Positions 1-5,524 of a stretch of 16,793 bases of DNA are shown in pieces. The position numbers and the translations under genes were made by a program. Source of the DNA: CAVDHB01 sp963608705 (GTDB taxonomy: Bacteria; Bacteroidota; Bacteroidia; Bacteroidales; Bacteroidaceae); contig CAVDHB010000081.1 in NCBI GenBank assembly GCA_963608705.1, positions 1-16,793 on the forward strand, given 5' to 3'. The notes under the pieces are model-generated. The model did no database searches. It was not told where the DNA came from and saw nothing but the letters and a program-made list of their open reading frames with translations. Each line of letters starts with the position of its first letter. The stretch's first letter is position 1.

Positions 1-82
1 GCGTTGAGACAACCTTATACTCTCCAGTCTAACCTCTTCATTACATAGAGTCAAACACGGTGAATAAGGAGTCACTACTCAC

Positions 83-109
83 GGCATGACAGGACACGTC
101 CTAAATGCC
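83..109. repeat. Interrupted hairpin in gene-poor left end
   Basis: GGCAT (83-87) pairs with ATGCC (105-109) and, inside, AGGAC (91-95) pairs with GTCCT (98-102), leaving a 2-base loop and a 3/2-base internal loop. No T-run follows on either strand, so it is not an obvious terminator. Bases 1-82 contain nothing I recognise. Confidence 0.4.
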
Positions 110-133
110 CATCAATCTACACAATGTTTATTG

Positions 134-188
134 GTGGTACGATTGCGGATAATCATTTAAAATAATTGATTATCCGCAAACATACCAC
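134..188. repeat. 22-base imperfect inverted repeat
   Basis: The arms 134-155 and 167-188 are inverted copies of one another, matching at 20 of 22 positions, with an 11-base AT-rich loop. The inner 13 bases (143-155 against 167-179, containing GCGGATAATCA) are perfect. A third, direct and degenerate copy of the left arm lies at 335-360. This looks like the ends of, or a unit of, a small dispersed palindromic element. No transposase is present. Confidence 0.6.
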
Positions 189-226
189 TCTCCTGTCTTG
201 CACGTTGCAATATAACGACAAAACTA

Positions 227-254
227 GTAGAGACGCGATTCATCGCGTCTCCAC
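227..254. repeat. Palindromic repeat, copy 1
   Basis: A perfect 10-base stem, GAGACGCGAT (230-239) and ATCGCGTCTC (242-251), is closed by a 2-base loop TC and flanked by GTA and CAC. It is homologous to the hairpin at 301-324, from which it differs by a paired change in the stem. It resembles REP-like dispersed palindromes; copy number in the genome cannot be seen here. Confidence 0.65.
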
Positions 255-300
255 ATTCATCAACGATGAATTGTATCTGTGATTGGTAAAATATTAAAGC

Positions 301-324
301 GGAGATGCGATTCATCGCATCTCT
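301..324. repeat. Palindromic repeat, copy 2
   Basis: The stem GAGATGCGAT (302-311) pairs perfectly with ATCGCATCTC (314-323), with the same TC loop as copy 1. The C-to-T change in the left arm is matched by a G-to-A change in the right arm, so pairing is kept. Confidence 0.65.
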
Positions 325-334
325 ACCTAAATTA

Positions 335-360
335 GTGGTACATTGCGGAGAATTATTTAA
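335..360 (+). repeat. Degenerate direct copy of the 134-160 repeat arm
   Basis: Aligned with 134-160, this stretch matches at about 24 of 27 positions with one gap (shared core GTGGTAC..ATTGCGGA and the end ATTTAA). It abuts the broken end of the YhcG-like pseudogene at 361 and supplies that fragment's stop codon, which suggests the repeat marks the break point. Confidence 0.5.
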
Positions 361-718
361 TAGAGCGTAGCATTATCATCCAATCCTTTACTTAAAAGCA
401 CCATGGCAATAGTGCTACACTCCGTAGCACTTTCTCATCATGCCCTGCATAACGCTCATAAAACTTCTTCATGTACCAAAGTTGCCGTGGTGAAACGCCC
501 ATTTTAGGATAGCGTTCTTTCAAGTCAGCCGATAATCGCCTAACCACATTGTCACCATACCCACTTTCAATCTTGCGCTCATGAAGAATCTGACCGATCT
601 CCCAATAAGCAGTAGACGCATATCACATATTTGGCTATTTCCGTCCGAGCATGCTCAAATACTGCGACAGCATGTCGCAGTATTTCGGCATAATCGTTAC
701 CTTATTATCTTTTGCCAT
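361..718 (-). pseudogene. Broken YhcG/DUF1016-type nuclease gene, N-terminal remnant
   Basis: Three reading frames on the minus strand together restore the N-terminal domain of the YhcG (DUF1016, PDDEXK nuclease) family. From the ATG at 718 the frame reads MAKDNK; it shifts near 700 into NDYAEILRHA and FEHARTEIAKYV; it shifts again near 625 into AYWEIGQILHERK, LSADLKERYPKMGVSP, RQLWYMKKFYERY and LRSVALLPW. After a further shift with apparent loss of a few residues near 405 it reads VLLSKGLDDNATLY. Motifs of this family (YWEIG, SPRxLxxMxxFY, LPW) are plainly visible. The match then stops at 361 against a repeat, so the C-terminal nuclease domain is absent. Intact members are about 340-380 residues; this is a non-functional fragment of about 115. 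The family often sits near restriction-modification or other mobile defence loci, none of which remains here. Confidence 0.83.
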
Positions 719-765
719 TTTCTCAGTCTATGTTTTCTTCCATGAGAAGGACTATGAATATTAGA

Positions 766-805
766 AATTAAAAATCCCAACCGCTCTTTTAAGCAGTAAG
801 GATTT
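766..805 (-). terminator. Terminator of tRNA-Leu
   Basis: Read on the minus strand, AAATCC pairs with GGATTT (800-805 with 772-777) and ACTGCTT pairs with GAGCGGT (791-797 with 780-786, including wobbles) around an AAAA loop. A T-rich run follows (TTTTTAATTTC). It lies just 3' of tRNA-Leu. Confidence 0.6.
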
Positions 806-812
806 CTTCATG

Positions 813-894
813 TGCGCCTGATAGGACTCGAACCTACACGTCGTGAGACACTAGATCCTAAGTCTAGCGCGTCTGCCAATTCCGCCACAAGCGC
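813..894 (-). tRNA. tRNA-Leu, anticodon TAG
   Basis: The 82-base minus-strand sequence folds as a class II tRNA. The acceptor GCGCTTG pairs with CAGGCGC, the discriminator is A, and the anticodon stem CTAGA/TCTAG encloses loop CTTAGGA with anticodon TAG (reads CUA). There is a long variable arm, and a T-loop GGTTCGAGTCC. The CCA end is not encoded. It has its own upstream promoter and downstream terminator. Confidence 0.96.
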
Positions 895-905
895 AAAATC
901 AAGTG

Positions 906-937
906 CAAATATACTGTTTTTCCCGTAGACTTCCAAA
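906..937 (-). promoter_or_regulatory. Promoter of tRNA-Leu
   Basis: On the minus strand TTTG (934-937), a 20-base spacer and TATATTTG (906-913) match the Bacteroidales housekeeping promoter form TTTG-N19/20-TAnnTTTG. The -7 element ends 11 bases before the tRNA 5' end, the right distance for a short processed leader. Confidence 0.75.
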
Positions 938-981
938 TGCGTGGTGTAATATCCCTCACTTATACCCCGTATTTGTTACCT

Positions 982-1158
982 TTATAGAGTCCGGCAACCA
1001 TAAATATAGCACAAACGATTATTGAAGAAAGGCTGCCAATCTTCAAAAGGGGGCAAGTTACTGAATATGAAATCTGATTCTATCACAAGAAAATGAAACC
1101 AGTTAGACAGATTTTCAGACCAATCAATACCACTTTTATTTAATCGGAGCATTACCAT
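982..1158 (-). CDS. Possible 58-residue ORF of unknown function
   Basis: An uninterrupted minus-strand frame starts at ATG 1158 (or ATG 1152) and ends at TAA 982. It is rich in aromatic residues (WSENLSNWFHFLV, FEDWQPFFNN), with no signal peptide, membrane segment or motif I recognise. The composition is protein-like rather than random AT-rich sequence. It could be a small gene or the remnant of a larger one, which would fit the decayed surroundings. No clear promoter or ribosome-binding site precedes it, and its upstream side overlaps the promoter of the plus-strand lipoprotein gene. The rest of 938-1170 shows nothing else. Confidence 0.25.
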   Translation of the reverse strand: MVMLRLNKSGIDWSENLSNWFHFLVIESDFIFSNLPPFEDWQPFFNNRLCYIYGCRTL

Positions 1159-1170
1159 TTAAAATATCGT

Positions 1171-1201
1171 TTTTTCAGCCCATTAGATTTCATTATCTTT
1201 G
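1171..1201 (+). promoter_or_regulatory. Promoter of the vWA lipoprotein gene
   Basis: TATCTTTG (1194-1201) fits the -7 consensus TAnnTTTG, and a T-rich near-match to the -33 element (TTTT at 1171-1174) lies 19 bases upstream. Transcription should begin near 1208, so the ATG at 1199 lies inside the promoter and cannot be the translation start. Confidence 0.65.
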
Positions 1202-1264
1202 CATTGTCAATATAATCGTGATGAGTTCATCCTAATTCTATTACACCAACTAAAAACAAGAAGT

Positions 1265-2545
1265 ATGAGCAAGAAAAAATTTTTACTTACAGATCCAACC
1301 TTGAAGGGTGGAAACACAGGACTTCCGAAAAGAAGTTCCCCTGAGTACCAAACGCAAATGCCGAGACGTTTTCAACGTGCACTTCTTATTCTATCACTAA
1401 TGGTTCTGGGAGGTGGCACATTTATCTCCTGTTCAAACGAAGACGAAGCTGAGATTCCCAAAGGAAACGTAGCAGGCATTCCCAGTGACGACCTCGCATC
1501 GGCTAATCCGACAATCACTTCCTCCAATACGGTGATTCCCAATGTCGCTTATACACTGGAAAAGGTAGAAGACGCCACTATTGTCAAACTAGACATGACG
1601 GGTATACAAATTCCCTCGCAGACCAAAGGACTAAAAGCTATAGGCACAGTAGAATCTAAATGGCTCAAACTGTACGGTACGGGGCATGGAAACCAGAACA
1701 TCTGGATTGAGCTGGACGGTGTACCCAAAGGAATCCTTGTAGAAAACAACAGCGACAAAGACATCAACCAGAAAATCAAGACAGATGTGGTGTTTCTCGT
1801 TGACAATTCTGGCAGTATGGGTGAGGAAGCAAATGCAGTGGCTAGAGACATCATGGAATGGAGTCAGAAACTGGCTAACTCAAACTTGGATGTTCAATTC
1901 GGATGTGTGGGATACAATGATTATGGCTCCATAAGCGGAGCTATCAATCTCACCTCTGAAGAAGATTTGTCTACTTATCTAAACAGATCCTATGGCACCA
2001 ATAGAACAAAGGGATTTGAGGGAACAGACGCTGCGCAACTTGCCAATAAAGCCTCATCTTTGGGATATACAAGAGGGGAAAATGGAGTGATGGCCTTGCG
2101 CTTTGCCGATGAGAATTTTCAATTCCGTACGGGGTCAAACCGCATCTACGTGAACTTCACTGATGAGCCGAACCAGCCTGACGGAAAATCCGCATGGTCT
2201 GTAGAATATGTGAAAGACCAACTCCAATGGCCATCTTATAAAGGCACTGTACATACAGTATACAGTGGATATGACTTTAATGAAAATCCCAATTATGCAG
2301 AATATCCCTGGAAACTCTCCGAGTATACAGGAGGTACCGTCATAAGAACCAATGCAAGTTTCACTGGAGTGACATTAGACAATCTCCCCGTTACGGGAGC
2401 CATGGAAAACTCCTACGTCATCAAATTGACCAACATTCACATAGACGGAAAGTCTCATATACTGAAAATAACTGTTTATGATAAAGAAAAGAACGTAATG
2501 GCTGAGAAGAATGTATCTATCACCTTCTCATCCATGCAGCAGTAA
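1265..2545 (+). CDS. Surface-type lipoprotein with von Willebrand A domain
   Basis: A 426-residue product from the ATG at 1265. I chose this start because the longer reading from 1199 begins inside the promoter; the ATG at 1358 (residue 32) is an alternative that gives a more usual short signal peptide. Residues 38-55 form a hydrophobic stretch ending in lipobox FISC with the lipidated Cys56. The next residues, SNEDEAE, are acidic, resembling the export signal that sends Bacteroidota lipoproteins to the cell surface. A vWA domain follows from about residue 173: MIDAS motif DNSGSM (D180, S182, S184), a plausible MIDAS Thr254 in GFEGTD, and D300 in NFTDEP. This is the metal-dependent adhesion site used for binding proteins or ligands. 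The N-terminal region (60-170) looks beta-rich and unassigned, and so does a short C-terminal domain after 375. The ligand is unknown. The gene stands alone, with its own promoter and terminator, and neighbours do not reveal a partner. Confidence 0.9.
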   Translation: MSKKKFLLTDPTLKGGNTGLPKRSSPEYQTQMPRRFQRALLILSLMVLGGGTFISCSNEDEAEIPKGNVAGIPSDDLASANPTITSSNTVIPNVAYTLEKVEDATIVKLDMTGIQIPSQTKGLKAIGTVESKWLKLYGTGHGNQNIWIELDGVPKGILVENNSDKDINQKIKTDVVFLVDNSGSMGEEANAVARDIMEWSQKLANSNLDVQFGCVGYNDYGSISGAINLTSEEDLSTYLNRSYGTNRTKGFEGTDAAQLANKASSLGYTRGENGVMALRFADENFQFRTGSNRIYVNFTDEPNQPDGKSAWSVEYVKDQLQWPSYKGTVHTVYSGYDFNENPNYAEYPWKLSEYTGGTVIRTNASFTGVTLDNLPVTGAMENSYVIKLTNIHIDGKSHILKITVYDKEKNVMAEKNVSITFSSMQQ

Positions 2546-2563
2546 GTTTCTTCTATACCAAAT

Positions 2564-2607
2564 AAACAAACGGGAAAACAGCTTTGTTCTTCCCGTTTGT
2601 TTGTTTT
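2564..2607. terminator. Bidirectional terminator between convergent genes
   Basis: A perfect 13-base stem, AAACAAACGGGAA (2564-2576) with TTCCCGTTTGTTT (2590-2602), is followed by TGTTTTT on the plus strand and flanked by A-rich sequence that gives T's on the minus strand. It lies 18 bases after the vWA stop and 5 bases after the peptidase stop, so it can end both transcripts. Confidence 0.85.
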
Positions 2608-3930
2608 TCACTCATCCAACCAATTCTTCAACACCTGAATTATCTCCTCTCGTTTCTTCTCCGGGAACGTCATGATGCGTGTGGCGTGAGAACCGCCCTC
2701 GCAAGTGTAGACATGAAGATTGCGTTTCCCCTTCAGCCACGGCTGTCCGGCTATGCCCGAAGCACCCCAGGGGTCGATTCCTCCGTAAATATAGACCATC
2801 TTAGGGTCATGCGTAGAGAGATAACGCACTGTCTTGTGGTATAAAGTGGAGTCGAAACGCAAGTTCTTCAGACTGTCTGGCAACATCAACCGATGCAGAT
2901 ATCCCTTGGATGTGTGGATGCTTAGATAAGAACGGAACGGTTTGGTATCATATCCATAGTATCCCAATTCTTTAGCCGCCTGCACATTGAAGGAAAGATA
3001 TGGTGTCTGATTCGAGAAATAATCCGGGTCGCAAGCCGCAATCCAGTAATCGAACACCTCCTTATCCGACGCAGAAGAAGAGGGAATCTTGTCTACAGGA
3101 CTACCCCACTGCCAGAAAGCGAAGGCGTATTCGAAGACATTGAAATCGTACACCTCTTTCAAAGGAACTTTAAAGGTATAATGCTTCTCCGCACAGTAAT
3201 CCGCAAAGCGTTTCAACAGGCGACTCTTCCGCTTGAAGAGCAACAACTGGAAATCTTTTACTTTCTTGCGGTTGGCCGCTGTGGAGACTTGAGACTCGAT
3301 AAAGCCTTCGTGCCGTCCATCTTCCACGGAACGGTTCAACGGAGCCACGTAAGGAACGGACACCGCCACATCCTCCGGGAAATAGCAGCGGTAGAACATG
3401 GTGGTCTGTCCACCCTTGCTGATACCTGTGGAAATCCATTTGCCAGGATAAAGTCTGCCCACCGTCTCCCGCACGTGATGCAAGTCGTACATAGAATTGG
3501 TTACAGTCAGATGCTTCCAGTCCCTGTCCGCAGGCCATGACTTGCCAAAATAGCGATACTCCACAGTGACGATATTCGTGTTGAAAAGTTTGGAAAGTTC
3601 TTCAATGTACCCTTCTCGTAACGCATAGTCCGCATTATATCCTTCAGTGACAATCACCGTAGGACGGTCATAGCCTCGATGGCAAAGTATCACCCGTTGG
3701 TCGAAAGAATCCTTGTCCGCCTTCAAGGTAGGCTCTACCGCCTGTCGCACATAGAATATATATTTTTCTGAAAATTGCGTACTGGGTATCTTTTCCACCC
3801 TTTTTACTCCTGGCAAGGAAGCCAGACTTTCTTTCACCGTACGCCCTACTTCTGCCCACAAGCCCGACGGCCAGCAGCACAACGCCACCATCCCCACAAG
3901 GACATGGCTCACTCTCATCTTACAATTCAT
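2608..3930 (-). CDS. Secreted serine peptidase, S37 (PS-10) type
   Basis: A 440-residue alpha/beta-hydrolase-fold protein with a signal peptide (residues 1-26, cleavage after LWA). The sequence matches the S37/PS-10 family, whose known Streptomyces member removes tripeptides from protein N-termini. The triad can be read: Ser171 in GISKGG, Asp386 in YGGIDPWG and His415 in EGGSHATR. Blocks RGYDRPTVIVTEGY (85-98), VEYRYFGKSWP (123-133) and VPYVAPLNRSVEDGRHEGF (192-210) are the conserved core. No lipobox is visible, so it is probably periplasmic or secreted and would trim peptides for uptake. It starts 20 bases after the glycine-zipper lipoprotein gene with no promoter of its own in the gap, so the two are probably co-transcribed. 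Substrate specificity cannot be read from the sequence. Confidence 0.88.
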   Translation of the reverse strand: MNCKMRVSHVLVGMVALCCWPSGLWAEVGRTVKESLASLPGVKRVEKIPSTQFSEKYIFYVRQAVEPTLKADKDSFDQRVILCHRGYDRPTVIVTEGYNADYALREGYIEELSKLFNTNIVTVEYRYFGKSWPADRDWKHLTVTNSMYDLHHVRETVGRLYPGKWISTGISKGGQTTMFYRCYFPEDVAVSVPYVAPLNRSVEDGRHEGFIESQVSTAANRKKVKDFQLLLFKRKSRLLKRFADYCAEKHYTFKVPLKEVYDFNVFEYAFAFWQWGSPVDKIPSSSASDKEVFDYWIAACDPDYFSNQTPYLSFNVQAAKELGYYGYDTKPFRSYLSIHTSKGYLHRLMLPDSLKNLRFDSTLYHKTVRYLSTHDPKMVYIYGGIDPWGASGIAGQPWLKGKRNLHVYTCEGGSHATRIMTFPEKKREEIIQVLKNWLDE

Positions 3931-3950
3931 CGTATATAATTATTTAGACT

Positions 3951-4655
3951 CTACTTTTTTATCCGCACGCAAGACAGCGTGAAAGAACTCATGGCCCGCG
4001 GCTCGGAATTTTCCACCGAGAGCAAGATGTGCATCCCCACGTCTCCCTCTTTCAACGAAGGAGTCGCATACATGGACAAAGTATAACGCAAGGATGTCCC
4101 CGCATTCACCTGCTCAATTCGCACAGGCCGTGAGAACAGAAAACGTTTCTGTTGCTTGTCTACGTTCACATCGGGCACCACATTGTACACCGTATTCTCG
4201 CCATAGTTGTGTATCTCGAATATCAGTTGCAACTGCTCTCCCGGATTAATCTTCAAGTCATGATTTTCATCTACCAAACGGATGTTTTGTATCTCCAAAG
4301 TGGAGGAATTCTGCCTGATATCTTCAGGAGAGGACTCCAAGGTTCGTGTGTCCGCATCTGGACTCGTATATATCTCCGAAGCCGCCGCATCCCTATACCC
4401 CGATGAAGAGACCGTTTTGCGGGAAGTATTATTCAACGCATTTCCCAAAGCCGCTCCAGCCACCGTGCCGATAGCAGTTCCCCACCAGTTACCCCTTGGC
4501 CCGTCCGATATTCCTCCAAAGAGCGAACCCACGGCACCGCCTATCATGGCTCCTGCCATAGTTCCGTCAGCTTGTCGTGCGGAATTGAAAGTGCATCCAC
4601 TCACACACAACGCCACGCACAGACCTCCCGCTATACTTTTCAACACATTGTTCAT
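3951..4655 (-). CDS. Glycine-zipper lipoprotein
   Basis: A 234-residue lipoprotein from the ATG at 4655. A longer in-frame reading from 4772 is excluded because a good promoter (4677-4707) lies between the two starts. Signal peptide residues 1-20 end in lipobox VSGC with Cys21. The residues after Cys (TFNSARQ) are not acidic, so retention on the periplasmic side is more likely than surface display. Residues 33-74 hold two glycine-zipper segments (AGAMIGGAVGSLFGG and GTAIGTVAGAALG), a motif that packs in membranes and occurs in outer-membrane lipoproteins. After a Ser/Thr-rich linker, residues 120-231 form a beta-rich domain containing NPGEQLQLIFEIHNYGEN, similar in style to CARDB/Ig-like domains. 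It is the first gene of a likely two-gene unit with the S37 peptidase. Function is unknown; an envelope-anchoring or stability role is inference. Confidence 0.82.
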   Translation of the reverse strand: MNNVLKSIAGGLCVALCVSGCTFNSARQADGTMAGAMIGGAVGSLFGGISDGPRGNWWGTAIGTVAGAALGNALNNTSRKTVSSSGYRDAAASEIYTSPDADTRTLESSPEDIRQNSSTLEIQNIRLVDENHDLKINPGEQLQLIFEIHNYGENTVYNVVPDVNVDKQQKRFLFSRPVRIEQVNAGTSLRYTLSMYATPSLKEGDVGMHILLSVENSEPRAMSSFTLSCVRIKK

Positions 4656-4676
4656 AACTGTATTTATTCTGTTTTT

Positions 4677-4707
4677 CAAAAGTACTCTTTTTAGGTGAGA
4701 CTGCAAA
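4677..4707 (-). promoter_or_regulatory. Promoter of the lipoprotein-peptidase pair
   Basis: On the minus strand TTTG (4704-4707), a spacer of exactly 19 bases and TACTTTTG (4677-4684) match the Bacteroidales consensus. The expected start near 4670 leaves a leader of about 15 bases before the ATG at 4655 and fixes that start codon. Confidence 0.82.
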
Positions 4708-4753
4708 ATACAGACCGACATATATACCGAAAGAAGAGAAATATATCCTATTA

Positions 4754-4787
4754 AAAAGTCCCCGCGCTTCACAGCGTGGGGACTTTT
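4754..4787 (-). terminator. Terminator hairpin upstream of the lipoprotein gene
   Basis: AAAAGTCCCCGCGCT (4754-4768) pairs with AGCGTGGGGACTTTT (4773-4787) with one wobble and a 4-base loop. The minus strand ends in a T-run, so it probably stops transcription from the Spy-like gene, about 110 bases after its stop, before the next promoter. Bases 4788-4897 contain nothing else I recognise. Confidence 0.75.
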
Positions 4788-4897
4788 CCTGAAACGTTCT
4801 TTTCATGTTTACTTACCATTGAAACCAACTTATCTAATCAAAAAACTATCACTTACAATCCTATCTCGTTTGTGTCTGTGTGCGGTCAAATGAAGAG

Positions 4898-5311
4898 TCA
4901 ATCATCAAAAGGATCACCTCCGTTTTGCTGTCCGCTGAACGAATTGCCATTCAGCTGGCGTGCGCCTCTCTGACGAAACGGACGCATTTTCTTCCGCACT
5001 TCCTGCCACTTTTCTTTTTGCTCCGTGGTCAGTACAGACTGTATCTCTTCCGCTTGCTTCTTTAATATTTCTTTCGAAGGCTTTTCCGCCGCATATTTCT
5101 TTGTAATCTCCAGCACTTTCGCTTTCTGCTCGGCTGTCAAAGACAACTGTTTGGCCATACGGTCAGCCATTTTTTCCGCACGCTGCTCAGGAGTGAGACG
5201 TTGCCTCATCTCTCTTTTAGGACGATTATCATTTTCACTCTGAGCGAATATTGTGGAAGCTCCGCCCATAAGGCAAAGACACATCATCAATTTTACGATT
5301 TGCTGTTTCAT
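4898..5311 (-). CDS. Spy/CpxP-like periplasmic LTxxQ protein
   Basis: A 137-residue secreted protein with signal peptide residues 1-23 (cleavage after IFA). The mature part is helical and highly charged, and carries three LTxEQ motifs: LTPEQ (39-43), LTAEQ (58-62) and LTTEQ (94-98). LTxxQ motifs mark the Spy/CpxP group of periplasmic chaperones and stress sensors; small proteins of this type are common in Bacteroidales. The tail (115-137) is rich in Gly, Asn and Gln and ends in acidic residues (DPFDD). It stands alone on the minus strand. No canonical TAnnTTTG element is visible in its upstream 150 bases, so it may use an alternative (ECF) sigma factor, which would suit an envelope-stress role; that is inference. 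Confidence 0.82.
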   Translation of the reverse strand: MKQQIVKLMMCLCLMGGASTIFAQSENDNRPKREMRQRLTPEQRAEKMADRMAKQLSLTAEQKAKVLEITKKYAAEKPSKEILKKQAEEIQSVLTTEQKEKWQEVRKKMRPFRQRGARQLNGNSFSGQQNGGDPFDD

Positions 5312-5466
5312 TTTGTCTGTTATTTAGTGGTTTGACAAGTCTCTTTTATCATGACTTTCATAATAAAGACGCAAAAAAGAACATTCTGTGACATCCCTTT
5401 CTACCAATACCATGCTTTCATAGATAAACCCACCGTTTTTTACGACCAAGCAGCCTATGCACAGAC

Positions 5467-5503
5467 ATAAAAAAACGGATGCACTACTGAAAGCGCATCC
5501 GTT
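5467..5503 (-). terminator. Terminator of pnp
   Basis: On the minus strand AACGGATGC (5503-5495) pairs perfectly with GCATCCGTT (5482-5474) around a 12-base loop, followed by TTTTTTTATG. It lies 21 bases after the pnp stop. Bases 5312-5466 hold no gene I can see. Confidence 0.88.
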
Positions 5504-5524
5504 GAATATTATCTGACAGTGAAT

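Noticed and set aside
1..360. CRISPR array from the repeated hairpins
   Set aside because: The repeats are only two or three, unevenly spaced, of different types, and without uniform spacers or cas genes.
720..812. Phage attachment site at the tRNA-Leu 3' end
   Set aside because: I found no repeated copy of the tRNA 3' end and no integrase; the sequence is better explained as a terminator.
1199..1264. N-terminal extension of the vWA lipoprotein from ATG 1199
   Set aside because: The ATG lies inside the -7 promoter element at 1194-1201, upstream of the expected transcription start.
4656..4772. N-terminal extension of the glycine-zipper lipoprotein
   Set aside because: A consensus promoter (4677-4707) and a terminator hairpin (4754-4787) lie within it, and the lipoprotein signal peptide begins at 4655.
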